Below, piece by piece: positions 52,616 to 64,000 of a stretch of DNA of 64,000 bases (positions are counted from its first letter, which is position 1; every line of letters starts with the position of its first letter). The notes under the pieces are model-generated. The model was not told where the DNA came from. It did not search any database and saw only the letters and a program-made list of their open reading frames with translations. Origin of the DNA: Platerodrilus igneus (Eukaryota; Arthropoda; Insecta; Coleoptera; Lycidae); the NCBI GenBank assembly GCA_036346225.1, contig JARFIW010001487.1:310001-374000 (forward strand). Reading direction: 5' to 3'. Made by a program: the position numbers and the translations under genes.

Positions 52616-55600
52616 TCCATACAACATCTGAAAGTAGACGTTTCAACGAAGAAAACCTTATACTATAAATTTCGAATACCGGGAATTTTTACATTACTTT
52701 TTTAGGTTGAAGTTATGGGTAATTTTTCAACTTTTTGTTAATATTACATTGAAAGATTGATTTTTTTTTCGAAAAAATTACAGCTTATTTGGGACAGATA
52801 AGTAAATTTCCTGTAAGTTTCATGAAAAATATTTTTTTACGCGAAAAAAAAATTAAAAACCAAAAACACGGCTCTTTCGATTTTTCTCAGAATCTTTGAG
52901 GTTATGTGAAAAATGATATATACAAAAGTTTTATATCTTTTTAATACCTACAATATTGCCATACAACATTTTTCGATTAGAGGTCAACTTTCGCCGGAAA
53001 TGACGAAAAAACACGTTTCACCCATAAAACGCGCCCCCTGCAGCCCCCCTACATTTTACGTGGTTGGATTTCTGGTTTCCGTATTCCTAACGGCAGTTTC
53101 TTCCCTTCCTCAACATTCGTTTTCTGTTATTAATTTTGTCCCTTTTTCATTTCATTTTGGGCTCTCTGCACTGGTCTATATATCCTTCCAGTATTTTTTT
53201 TTTAATTAAAACACTCGTGCGGTATCTAATATTTTTTTAAATGGGAAATGATATTTTCAGGTATTTGAATCAAAATTTATCTTAATAAAAATTTCACTAT
53301 AAAAATATTTATGGCATTTTGAATAATAATTCTATGACAAAGATATTTTTAGATTTAACTGTTATTCATTAATTATTGCAACTGTTAGCATTTTCTAGTC
53401 GACCTTCATAAAAATAAAAAGGAAAAGAATTTATTAATTTCTGTACGCCTTTGCCTCTATTATCTCATTCAGCCCACGTGTAATAAACCCAGTTCATTGT
53501 CCAGAACCACTCAAATTTATATCAAAACGAGTATCCGATAGTGGGCAGGAATATTTCTATTTTGAACAATAATTTACAATGAATAATTTTGCAATTAACT
53601 TTTATTTAGATGGAAGAAACAGATTACGCAGAAAAGCCTCGATATGGAAATTTGCAGACGTGAATTGCTTGTTCTCACCTTTCCTGTAAGGAGCTTAAAT
53701 TGACATTATTATTCAGTAAACAAATAAGATGCGATACGGTTAAAATGAGCGTTATGTTATAAATTTAGATTTGCTCTGAAGAGACGGGAACCCCGTAACA
53801 ATTTTAGGGTGCACCGACTAACTGCAGTGGTGCGGGAGTGGGTTCTCACGGAAGAAATAATAAACATAAAAAAAAATAGAAATTAAAATAAACTAAACAT
53901 TGAAATGAAAAAAAACAATCATATTAGGTTACAATATTACCTACTCTCAAAAGTATTTTCTCTTTTCATAATTAATGAACCTTAAACCGTCTTGTACCGG
54001 CAATTCCTTCGATATTTTCCCTACAAGACGATTATTGTGCATGTCTTTTATGCTTTTGGTTTCCTATATTCTATCACACCATACGGTACCTTTTTCTAAA
54101 ATATCTTGAAACACTTACTAAGTTATGAGATAATTAAAGAAATTGTTGAAGTCACGACCTTGTTACGTTTATCGAGGCAGCCACGTTGGGCGCCAAATTT
54201 ATGCTACGTTGGCTCGTAGCCGTGCGTAACACACAGAAAATCAAAGAAATGACCGGGCTCAATCGGAGATTAGGGGGTTGTAGAAAGCAGACCAACATAT
54301 AATGTACGCGGCTGTAAGGAGTTAGTAACAATACCTGCAATAAAAGAAATTAGAATAGCAAACCTGCAATAAAAAAAAATTAGTCCTGCAAACCTGAAAT
54401 AAAGAAAAAGCATAGCATGCTGATCGAGCATAGATTGTTCAGTACTTTGTAGAATGAAAAAACTGTTTGGATAATCTATATAATATAACAACGGTAAAAG
54501 CAATACAAAATTTTTTAGTACAAAGTGAGGTAATATTGGGGAGTAGCAGAAACGTTTCCTCACACACCAATTAAACATAAATCAGACAAAATTTTAACAA
54601 AAGATAAATAAATAAGCACAATTGATATGAGTCATCCAGTATTGTTGATTCTTCTTTCTTTTTTTTTTTAAATAGCATGCAAGTCTATGGTAAAAGGTAT
54701 CAGAACGACAAAGATATGGCAAAACAACGGATAGATATTTAAAGTAAGAACAATTAGGAAATAGTTCAACTTACAAAAGGTCCTTCAGTAACGCTTCCTT
54801 GCAATTGAAGTGTTGGATTCACGATGTCCGGCACTAACGCAGCACTTCACCCTTGACTGGGAGGGTGTTGATGAAACTTATCACGCGTTACCTTAAAAAC
54901 AACTACGTATTTCACTGGTGTTAGCAGCAGACATTATCACGCGACGGAACTATGTAGCATTGATAAATTTCTTGTTAATTCTATTTCCTGAGACAATAAT
55001 TTCGAAATATTTTGTAGCACTAGTTTAATTTCAACTGGGACCAAACGTATATTATTTTCATAAACCTCCAAAAAGCAGTGAGAAACTTCAACCAATACCT
55101 TTGTAAACCGGTAATCTGTTATATTTCGCAAATAACGATATTTGCGCAAGCAATGATCTGTTTTAGATTCTTTGGGGTTAGAAAATTCAGAAACTACAGT
55201 ATCAACTGTATTTGGATAATCCAAGGTATGCACTACTCTGATAAAAAAAAGGGACCGCGAAACTAGATCGCACACACAGTTTAAATATCAAAAGACAAAG
55301 CACCAAAAAAAAACACAATGAGTAAAGCACGTGTATCACTAAAGTAAGTCCGTCAAATGTTCCGTAAAACACGTGCGTCGACCAAACACGTTCGCCTATC
55401 AACCATACTACTGCAATCGGAATTAGCACTACACTTTCTACAGTTAATATACAACTTTTATTTCACAAGAAAAACAATTAAAATCGTGCCGTGCTTGTTC
55501 ATGAACAATTCGAAAATTGATACCGCATTAATTCTCACTATTGTCAAAGCAAAGAAGAAACAGTATTTTCAACGTAATTAATATATAGGAACCAAGAACA

Positions 55601-57091
55601 AAACTACAACTACTCATCTGTTTATTCAACTCGTTGCTATTACAACCTCTTATCGTCTATTATCTAGACTTGTATATCCACATAAGGAACAAAAAACTAT
55701 ACGAACGGCAAGACAAGAACGATGCAATCCACTTATTATAATACGACGCATTCGCCTAAGGAGTTAATAAATATAAAATATAGAAATAGTAGTTACAGAA
55801 ATGTATTTACTAATTGGGAAAAAGCGTAAAATGTTAAGCTATAAAAATGCACGTTACAACCTCTTTCAAATACGAGTCTGTCACCGGGGTGACTGGATAT
55901 CCCTTTATAGTTATCTAATTCTTATCTTGTTTAAAAATAAATGCAAATAAAAAGTATTCTGAACGTAATCTTTACTGACATTGAATAATTAATATAAATA
56001 CAAATATACTTTCCTTAAAATTTGTAATTTGCTAACATCAATCTGGCCAAATATTACTTAAAAGAATACCTATGAAAAAACATTATATCAAATCCATCAC
56101 TAACATTCGCACCTTAATTTTTTCCATTTTCCATACTAAATTTCACGACATTCTAAATCTCATTGCTTAGAAATACCTTTAATAATAAATATAGAACACA
56201 GTAATATAGTAACTTTTTTTTTTATTGTTCCTTTGTCCCTTCAAAATTCCATGCTTTAACTATACTAAATTTTTCCAGTAAAAGTTATATTTAAACATCA
56301 TATGTATATAAATTTAAAGTATAAACATGAAAGCTCACATTATAGTCACTGTTTTAATTCATCCCCCAAAAGGTTAAGCATGTTCAGAAACAATCAGTTT
56401 TACTTGTAACAATTGTTAGGGTTATCCAACAGCTACAGTTCTTTTAGCACAACATATTACAAAAACCAGATTATTTGAGGGGTAAACCTTCCAGGTTCTA
56501 ACCCTCTTTTAACCGGTTGTGATGACGACGACTCCGCGAATTCGTAAATTGAAATCTACCCTACCCTTGCAAGCTTATTTTAAAAAAATAAGTCGCACGC
56601 CTTGTACCTATGTCCTACGGGGAATCCACAGTTACATATTTGAGCTCTATTACTTTCAACTTAACCTTTTATCTGTTTCCATACCATCCTCAACACCGTG
56701 GCCCTTTCGACTTATTAGTTCCTCGCATGACTACATTTAAAATCATCCTAATTACTTGCTCTTAATAATTAGTTAATTCTTTTGCGTTATGTGTCTAACT
56801 TCTATCACTTCTCCCATTAAAAAATTCTTTTTAATTGCAGTCAGCATCCGGAAGTACAATGTAATAGGTTTAATCCATGTTTAATTAAAGTTATTTAAGA
56901 AAAGTGACGTAATTGTGCAATCGCCTTGAACGTATAGCTATGTTTCAGATACGATTCCGCATTTCTCATATATTTAACATTCTTGTATTACAATACGACG
57001 TATTTATTAACAAATAACATATTGTATGATCTATGAAATCTTTTATTTTAGGGTTTCTAAAATAGGTTACTGTTCTGAATTATTACATTAC
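52616..57091. other. Rest of the insertion in the Gypsy 5' LTR, no gene
   Basis: AT-rich. A CGCGCCCCCTGCAGCCCCCC patch lies near 53031. At 54175-54200 the minus strand reads TTTGGCGCCCAACGTGG, a primer-binding-site type sequence, so an LTR remnant may lie to its right (54200 on). Open frames at 54270-54578 and 54937-55275 have no recognisable domain. Confidence 0.4.
54178..54196 (-). other. Possible second retroelement primer-binding site
   Basis: TGGCGCCCAACGTGG on the minus strand, a form seen after the 5' LTR of many LTR elements. No LTR pair was found, so this may be a fragment of another retrotransposon within the nested insertion. Confidence 0.35.
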
Positions 57092-57463
57092 AATGCAAAA
57101 GCTGTAAACTCAAGACTGACTGCCGGGCATTGAGCTCCCGGGCCTTTTATAATAACCTGCCCCTCACACGGCTTGTGGGAACTTGCAGATCTCATGTCTG
57201 CTTTACACTTTGTTACAATGTATCAATCTTAATTCTAAGTAATTGCGGTCTGTTGACCGCCTGTGACCTGCCACCTGCAGTATCACTGCCCTCACGGATG
57301 CAAAGTTGCATGTCCGTTCTCATGAACTGTCGATAACCTCTCTGGGTTATCCTTGTGTTACAATGTTGCATTGAACTTATACTTTTACTTAACAATTTCT
57401 AATAATTCCTATTAGATTCAATATATCAATATATATATATAGGTAATTGAGGGATACATAACT
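57092..57463 (-). repeat. Gypsy 5' LTR, outer fragment
   Basis: Matches 40743-41111 of the 3' LTR with a handful of changes (CAATGCAAAAGCTGTAAACT...GATACATAACT). It is followed by the CGTG duplication at 57464-57467, which fixes the right end of the Gypsy element. Confidence 0.93.
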
Positions 57464-57649
57464 CGTGTTTAGAAATTAAAAAATGTTAAACCTGAAAATT
57501 GATAACTGTTTAAAATTTTAAAAGTCATGGTTTTGAATATTCTAAAAAAACGTACATTACCGTTTGAAAATGGTTTTAAATATTAAACACTTATGGCCTA
57601 TAAAGGACTCATTCTAAAACTCCCGCGGTTTTAGATTTTCGGAGATGGT

Positions 57650-58337
57650 TGGTTAGAGCATATGTCATGGATGAGCAAAAAAATTTAGAGGTTTTGGAGC
57701 CTTTAAAAGTGTAACTTTGTAAGAGGTGGTCGGATTTTAAATCTGTTTGTAGATTCGAATTTTGTGTAAAATTCTAAACTAACTTGATGTGTCGCATAGT
57801 TTAAAAATTTATAAGGACGGTCAGAAATCGCTACCAGCAAAAAATCTTAAAATGAGAGTAGCTCCCTGGGGGATGATGCTATCTAAAAGTTCCTAGAGAT
57901 TTGGGTAGGTAAGAAAATTCTAATATTAATTGATACCAAACAAGATAGGTTTATCTTTTGGGTGGAAATGGCTAGTCGAAGAAAACTATTTGTTAGGTTA
58001 GCTTATAGATCAAAGAGCAAAATTTAGAGGTTCAGGGATTTAAACGGGTATATTTTTGTAAGAGGTGGTCCAATTTTAAATCTGTTTGCAGATTCGGATT
58101 CTGCATAAAATTCTAGACTAATTTGATGTATCGCATGTCTAAAAAATTTATAATGCCGGACTGAAGTCGCTGCCTGTAAAAAAACTTAAAGTAAGGGTAG
58201 CCCCCCTGGGAGATGATGCAATCTAAAAAATTCTTAGAGATACGGGTAGCTGAGAAAATTCTAATATTAATTGATACCATACAAGATACGTTTATCTTGT
58301 GGGTGGAAATGGCTAGTCGAAGAAAACTATTTGGTCC
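57650..58337. repeat. Tandem doublet of a 340-bp TIR unit
   Basis: Units of about 57685-57990 and 58027-58337, both with GTAAGAGGTGGTC, TTTTAAATCTGTTTG.AGATTC and GGAAATGGCTAGTCGAAGAA. The left TIR has one copy (26600-26905), so the arm lengths differ. Confidence 0.85.
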
Positions 58338-59310
58338 AGATGGGGGAGCAAATGAAGATGCTAAGATGAAAATGATATATATATTTATCTCGAAAGATGA
58401 AAATGAAAGATATATTTATCTCGAAAGATGTGTGTTTTGATTCAGCTAAAGTAATTCAACGGAAATTTTTACATGACATCAAAGGATGAGCGTTTCAAGT
58501 CTGTTATGCTGGACGTTGATGTAGTTTATTACTTGTTTCCATGGTAATGCGTTATTTGTACTAAAGACACTAAAGACACACCTAGAACGTTTATAGATAT
58601 ATATTAACTACATCATTATCCAAACTAATGTTTTCGCTTTAAATCAGGGACATCCGGAGTTACCTTATGCAGTATGTCATCATAAAATTTCCAGGTAATT
58701 ATAGATTTTAAATCACTTTTATATACAACTAATTAATAATAGCTATTACTGGTTTACAATTGTATGACTTTATATGTGCTAGAACTGTATTCATTACGCG
58801 TGAAACCTGTCTTTAACAGATCGTATTAACAAATAAAATTGTTTGCATATGGTACATTGTCATTCAACAATATGTTTTGCAAATTTGTTATGTGGTGTGC
58901 GAATTACTTACACTAAAAGTACTTTATCCACAAGTAGGTTATTAAGCTTAGTAATTATACTGGTGATAGGAGAAGACTTAAAGTTGCATTCCTAAATGTT
59001 GTTCAAAACCCTTTTTTTGGCAAATTTTGGTGTGGTTTGATTGTGCGGTAGTGGTGAAGATCTGGGGGTGTTGAGAAGATTAAGGAAAATTTAGAAATCC
59101 CCATGCATATGCTTATATGGGAGTTAAATTTAAGATGACAATATATTTTATTATGTAATGTTTTAATAAATAACTAATTAATTGATTCTTAATCAATTGA
59201 TTCTTAATCATCTCAACATCCCAAGCAAATAGCAGTACCTTAGGATTGTCGGTGATAGATTTATCTCAAAATACTCCACATTGCAATATAGTACTTAATC
59301 AATGTTACTA

Positions 59311-60966
59311 CACTGAGAAAAGTGATTTGGTTGATACAACCAATTCTGTTGTTTTGAAAAGTAAAGCATTTGATCAAGTATTTTTTAGTCGTTCTAAACG
59401 AAACTATATTCACTGAACTGCTTACAGATGGTTAAACTAACATCAAAAATTAGTTGACTTAGATTTGTTTGTTTGAATGCATTATAACAGTTGGTTAATA
59501 AAAGAATGCAAAAGTGAATTTCATTAAACATCAGTCGTATTTAATACAAACTAATATTGTCAACAAATTTCATATTTTAGTCCAATACTACATTAATGTC
59601 GAAAAAATCCATTTTAGTTAAATGAATGCCGAAAAAAGTGTCAAATGAACACGTTTTGTAACAAATTTAGCATTGAAACAAACGTACTCTAGCTTGCTGA
59701 TTTAAATAAACTACGATTGCCAAATCAAACGTCGGGTTATTTGTTGAACGCAACGGTATTTAGTACGTCTCCGATGTTGCGTATTGAATGTACAGCGCGC
59801 GCACATTATACCTTTAATATACTGGTAATCTTCACCTGCGACACGTCAACATGGCGTCAAGCGGTACTTAGCATTGTTTATTGTGTTAGTTTCCATAAAA
59901 GTATTTCAACTAACAGTAAAAATACATGGAAGATAAATTTAGTATGCTGTACTATGTTTAAACAAAATCTTTTCGTCTAAAAACACGTAAGTACATTTCT
60001 ATAAAATAGTCTTATTGCCCATAACTAAATGCCGTTGTTTTTAGCGTTCAACTATATAAGCGAACGTATAACTTCAAAGATCAATGGCAACCTCAAGGAA
60101 TAAACAAACTTTCAATCATCAGTGTCAGTTTTATAAAACTGAAGTGGAAGCTAAACTGAAAATTATGCAGGATGAACTAGGGTTAATGTAACATTCAAGG
60201 TGAGATTTGATTCAATATACAACTTAATAATGTGACTGAATGAAGTTATTTTAAATCAATATTTTTTTTAAATCTGTTAGGGATGAACAAACTCATTTTT
60301 GTTGATCGCCAAATTGTATTAAAAAAAAATGGTTAAAATAACTTCATTAAGCCGGAATCGATCAAGCTAGATATTGAATCAAACTACCTTGGATGTTTAA
60401 ACTAATTCTATTTCTAAACAATGTACAACGCAACGAAATGATTGATTTGACAGCTAAATGTTTCAATTCAACACAATAAAAGTTTGATTAAACCAAAAAT
60501 GTTATTACTTGAACCCTTATTAGCCACTTAGCTTAATAATTATTATCTGCTCAACATATGGGTTAGTTAAACCAATGACGCTTTTTGGTTAGTTGAAAAA
60601 TTTGAATAGTTTGTTTTAATGCTACAAACCCTTTCAAGTATTTGCTTCAATAATTTTTATATGTAAGTGGGATATTCAACGTGTTGATTTAACATAACAG
60701 TTTATTTGATATAAGTATTAAATAATTCAAATCAAACGTACAAGCAATTGAAGTAACGATACCTAACATTCAAGTTACATTAATAGCGATTTGAGTAAAT
60801 GCCATAATTATTGTGGTGCAAATTTAGGTTTGTTTGCTTCAAAATCGGTTTTCCAACATTTTATTATGTTCTATTTAATGCATATAGATCATTGTTTATA
60901 TACAAACCAAAATTCTAATTGAATCAACTAATTTTCAGTTGAAGCAACAAAATCCTTTTCTCAGTG
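59311..60966. mobile_element. TIR transposon with TA target, non-autonomous, 1656 bp
   Basis: Starts CACTGAGAAAAGTGATTTGG and ends with the mirror CCTTTTCTCAGTG. TA is duplicated at 59309-59310 and 60967-60968. The homologous site in the left TIR of element B (about 25735-25760, minus strand) reads AATGTTACTACAAGATTTAT without the insertion, so the ends and the TA duplication are direct. No transposase was found; the 87-aa frame at 59717-59980 is not recognisable. Interior rich in GATT and GTTGA-type short repeats. TA targets fit Tc1/mariner-like and some other superfamilies; the family is not assigned. Confidence 0.85.
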
Positions 60967-61592
60967 TACAAGATTTATGCAAATATTTGAGATGGTGGCA
61001 AATAAGAATTTAATTTGCAAACGATTGCATTAGGTTTAATGAAATGATCTAGTTATGTATTAGATTAGTTTTAAAAAATTAAATAAATTAGCGGAAGAAT
61101 TTGCCTATCCGGTGGTCTTGGGGAAGGATGCCGGGGGTCCGACGGTCCAGATCAGGGTACCGAGAATGCGATCCATGCCTGCGTAAGCCAAAAATGATTA
61201 GTTGAAGAAAACTATTGTGCAAATTTAAGATGACAATGTTATTTAATACTGTTACCAGATGTGCGAATATTTGCTAATATGGTGGAAGATATACTGTAAG
61301 ATAAAGGCGAATTAGAATTTAATTAAATTATCTTTGCCCGGAGCTAAAAATGCTTAGTTGAAAAAAACTATTGTGCAAATTTATGTTACCAGATGTGCGA
61401 ATTTTTTGCAAGTGTTGAAATTATCCATGCCTGGAGCTAAAAAATGCTTAGTTGTAGAAAACTATTGTGCAAATTTTGTTACCAGATGTGTGCAATTTTT
61501 TTGCACGTGCATTTGCTTATGAGAGTCAAATTTAAGATGGCAATGTTAATTAAATGGGAGTTTTTTTTCAAAATTGGTTTATTCACACTACT

Positions 61593-62639
61593 AATAATGT
61601 TTTAAATACACAATTCTCAATTATTTTCTACACTACTAGTCTTATAATATAAACGAATTTTAAGCTAATGAAAATTACTCATCTATAAACCCTTAATTAA
61701 ATTTTCATCAAAACTGCTATTTGCAGAAGTTATTAGTTTTATTTCCAACCATTTAAATAATCATTCCTATAGAAAGTCATCTAATTTAATGCCCCTACCC
61801 TTAAAACCTTATTAAACCTGATGATATCAGAATGTTTATTATATTTTATTCTTTGCGTGTATTTGCAACTCCAAAACAATTTTTTTAACTGACTTCGTAC
61901 ACAAAGTTCACTAAGAAAATTTCAATTTTTGATCTTACGAATGTTGTTTTATGAACTCACTCTGTTACGTGCAGTTCCTGCATTTAAATATTTATTAACG
62001 ATTTTGACTGCCTTTTCAGTTTAAATGGTTGTTACTTAAATAATTCAAATTATAATTTAAAATACTTAAATCTACTCTGTTTTGTTATGGCATTAACAAT
62101 ATGGGGTTTCGGTTAAAAACAGCGTTCACTTTCCAAAATATTTACATTGAGCTTATGTGCGTGCTCATCAAGATTACTTTCAATCGCAAACTCCGATTAA
62201 TTAAAAATGTCTGTTTTGCTTATCTCTACACCTTATGTGATATAAATTGTTAATTGGTTTATGTTACGTTTTTCTGTAGTTTCAATGCGGGAAGTTAGAC
62301 AGCTCATCCTACGCGTCCTTCATGATTTCTGTGATGTTGGTTGTATAGGTTTCTTGTCACGTATATTTGTGTAGTAAAAACGCTAAACCTGTTTCCCATC
62401 TGTTGGTCGTGGTTCGCTTGTTAAAGTAATATAATAAGTTTTGGTGTACGAGGTAAGTGCAAACGTGTTTTATTTAATTAGTTTTCTGGTTATCTTATAG
62501 GCAAATGGATGTTTTGGAGAAAAAGTGCTATTCATGTAGCTGATTATCTACAAATCGATGTTTTCGAGGGAAGTTGCGATTTGAATTATTCATTATTATG
62601 GTACCTGCCTGGCAGTTGGTTATACATATCAAACATTTT
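61593..62639. other. Right flank of Polinton B, no gene seen
   Basis: After the AATAAT duplication, about 1 kb of AT-rich sequence with no recognisable gene or repeat. Confidence 0.5.
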
Positions 62640-64000
62640 AAAAAATAGCGAATTCATAGTTTTTTGTATTGGGTTTTTTTAATATATGAATTTTCCTTAT
62701 TCCTAGTGTCATGGTCATGTATATCCTTATTTTTAATATCAAATTGTTCAAAATGTATTGGAACTAAACCTGCATTAATTTTATATACAAAGACCATACT
62801 TTTGAAATATAGTTTTTGCTCAATTGGTAACCAATTTTATATATATAACATACTGCTATTGGGTGCATATCTATTACATTTTAAAATTATTCGCATTGCT
62901 CTGTTTTGCAATTTTTGTAATGATTGCTTACAAGCAAATATAACATGGTTCCACAATACTCAAAATGGGGTCGAATTATAGATTTATAAATTAAGATTCT
63001 AGACCATAGTGATAAGTGTTTACATATTCTGTTGAAGAAAAATATTTTACCACATATTTTCTTATAAATATACTTAAAATAGTTCTTGAAGCTTAGATTA
63101 TCATCAATTATTAATCCCAAATACTTTACGTATCTTACAATCTCAATTTTATAATTATTTATGAGTATATTACAAGATGTTAAATCAACGCTATTGGATT
63201 TATACCTAAAAGTAATGACCATAGTCTTAGTTTTTTAACATTAACTTTAAGTTTATTTGTTTGTAAGTATATGTTGACATTATTTAGCACCACATTTATC
63301 TTAGATATAGCTGTTTGTAAATTATAGTCACTAACTGCAAGTAATGTATCATCTGCAAACAGATTCATAAATTCACATTCCACTTTGAGATAGAAATCAT
63401 TAATATATATTAAGAACAGGAGTGGACCTAGAACACTTCCTTGCGGCACCCCATGTATAACCATCCTTTCCGATGAACAGTGATTATTGTATTTGGTTCT
63501 TTGTGGTCTATTTCTTAGATAGTTAGTGAACTATTTTAAAACGTTGTCTTTTATTCCATAGTACCTAAGTTTTTCCATTAATATCGATCGATCAATAGTT
63601 TCAAAAACCTTCTGTAAATCTAAAAATACTGCCACTATATATTTATTTTCATCAAGTAAGATTTTTCATTTACATGTTGTAAATTGCAGAGCTGTTTCAC
63701 ACGAACGGTTAGTCCTAAATCCTGATTGGTTTACATATAGTAATTTTTTATCTTCAAAATACTCTTTTAATTAAACATATACTGCTATTTCAAGAATTTC
63801 CTCCAATGCTGGTAATGTATTAACTGGTCGGAAATTTTCTGCATTAATTGAGTTAAGCACCTTTAGCACCGGCATAACTGTACTGATTTTTAAATTTTCA
63901 GGAAATTGCCCAGTTTCCAATGAAACATTAATCAAGAGCAGTAGTATGTGACCAATAGAGTTACTGATACACTTAAGCATCTTTCCACTTACTGGTTGCC
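62640..64000 (-). pseudogene. LINE reverse transcriptase remnant (Jockey/CR1-like)
   Basis: Minus-strand non-LTR RT in several frames, running off the right edge. In order: SLETGQFPENLKISTVMPVL and NFRPVNTLPALEEILE (63771-63980), NQSGFRTNRSCETALQ and VAVFLDLQKVFETIDRSI (about 63600-63740; motif A Asp kept), GVPQGSVLGPLLFLIYINDF (motif B region, 63400-63460), NLFADDTLLA (motif C, about 63350), then VRYVKYLGLIIDDNLSFK and HFEYCG (62887-63222). In a shifted frame follow KLQNRAMRII and an LNWLPIEQKLYFKSMVF-like C-terminus near 62700-62850. Frameshifts at about 63180, 63465-63770 and 62890. It would insert by target-primed reverse transcription; this copy is dead. Confidence 0.85.

Larger units (their letters stand above)
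40609..57463 (-). mobile_element. Gypsy/errantivirus-like element nested in Polinton B
   Basis: Minus-strand LTR retrotransposon with gag, pol and env remnant. LTR ends AGTTA...TAACT. 4-bp target duplication CGTG at 40605-40608 and 57464-57467. Internal order on the minus strand: split 5' LTR (57463-57092 and 49127-49047), tRNA primer site, 2-kb leader, gag, pol, env remnant, purine tract, 3' LTR. The 5' LTR is interrupted by about 8 kb of later sequence (49128-57091). AGTT/AACT LTR ends, 4-bp duplication and env place it with the insect gypsy/17.6-type errantiviruses. Confidence 0.9.
25054..61592. mobile_element. Polinton/Maverick element B (full gene set, inactivated)
   Basis: Left end AGTAGCGTGAATAAACC, right end its near reverse complement (GGTTTATTCACACTACT). 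Perfect 6-bp duplication AATAAT at 25048-25053 and 61593-61598. Total 36.5 kb. Without the Gypsy insertion (16.9 kb) and the TA-transposon (1.66 kb), the element would be about 18 kb, the usual Polinton size. Gene order: PolB (minus), then 281-aa homologue, PLA2-like, protease, penton-like, MCP, HTH_psq, ATPase, Polinton-type protein, fibre-like, integrase (plus). Almost every gene carries stops, frameshifts or lost catalytic residues. Confidence 0.92.
57650..61592 (-). repeat. Polinton B right terminal inverted repeat
   Basis: Mirror of 25054-26905, enlarged by the TA-transposon (59311-60966), by a duplicated inner unit (57650-58337) and by sequence at 58440-58870 that resembles the element A left TIR near 10750-10870 (GAACGTTTATAGATATATAT, CATTATCCAAACTAATGTTT). 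Outer end GGTTTATTCACACTACT, then AATAAT. The 57468-57649 stretch before it shows nothing recognisable. Confidence 0.85.

Noticed and set aside
54937..55275. 112-aa minus-strand ORF
   Set aside because: No domain or homologous copy seen; lies in a nested noncoding region.

Overview
The window is AT-rich eukaryotic DNA, most likely from an insect. It is built almost entirely of nested mobile elements: a Penelope-like element, an old LTR element, two Polinton/Maverick elements, an env-bearing Gypsy element, a DNA element with a CXC-domain gene, a small TA-target transposon and a LINE. Short introns with consensus GT/AG signals and the mix of element types point to an arthropod. I see no convincing intact host gene, no tRNA or rRNA gene and no CRISPR array.

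Layout. 1-3769: two Penelope-like copies in opposite orientation (reverse transcriptase plus GIY-YIG endonuclease); each terminal repeat carries a hammerhead-ribozyme-like motif. 3781-8549: a decayed LTR element with 1.1-kb LTRs and an integrase C-terminal remnant. 8648-22491: Polinton A, bounded by a perfect 6-bp target duplication (CTCCGC at 8642-8647 and 22492-22497). It is internally deleted. It keeps long terminal inverted repeats (TIRs), an intact 281-aa gene, the N-terminal half of PolB, a 99-aa gene, a small pipsqueak-type HTH ORF, and scraps of the capsid and packaging ATPase genes. 22498-25047: flanking DNA with nothing recognised.

25054-61592: Polinton B, also with a perfect 6-bp duplication (AATAAT). 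It has a nearly full but mutated gene set: PolB with zinc fingers on the minus strand, then on the plus strand the homologue of the 281-aa gene, a PLA2-like protein, adenain-like protease, penton-like protein, major capsid protein, pipsqueak HTH protein, packaging ATPase, a Polinton-type protein, a fibre-like repeat protein and a retroviral-type integrase with chromodomain. Nested in B are a Gypsy/errantivirus-like element (40609-57463, minus strand, target duplication CGTG) whose 5' LTR is split by about 8 kb of further sequence, including a CXC-domain/FEN-like-nuclease element and a large foldback, and a 1.66-kb TIR transposon (59311-60966) whose insertion site can be read from the empty copy in the other TIR of B. 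62640-64000: a minus-strand LINE reverse transcriptase remnant running off the window.

How the parts relate. Polintons A and B share TIR sequence and the same gene order around PolB, the divergent gene, MCP, the HTH gene and the ATPase, so they are two members of one family. A is a shortened derivative. B is a long but inactivated copy, with stops, frameshifts and altered catalytic residues in nearly every gene. The most promising little-described parts of this family are the HTH gene placed between MCP and ATPase in both copies, the divergent 281-aa gene with a conserved EDSGY tail, a two-exon gene and a 99-aa gene kept open in A, and GC-rich palindromes inside the TIRs.
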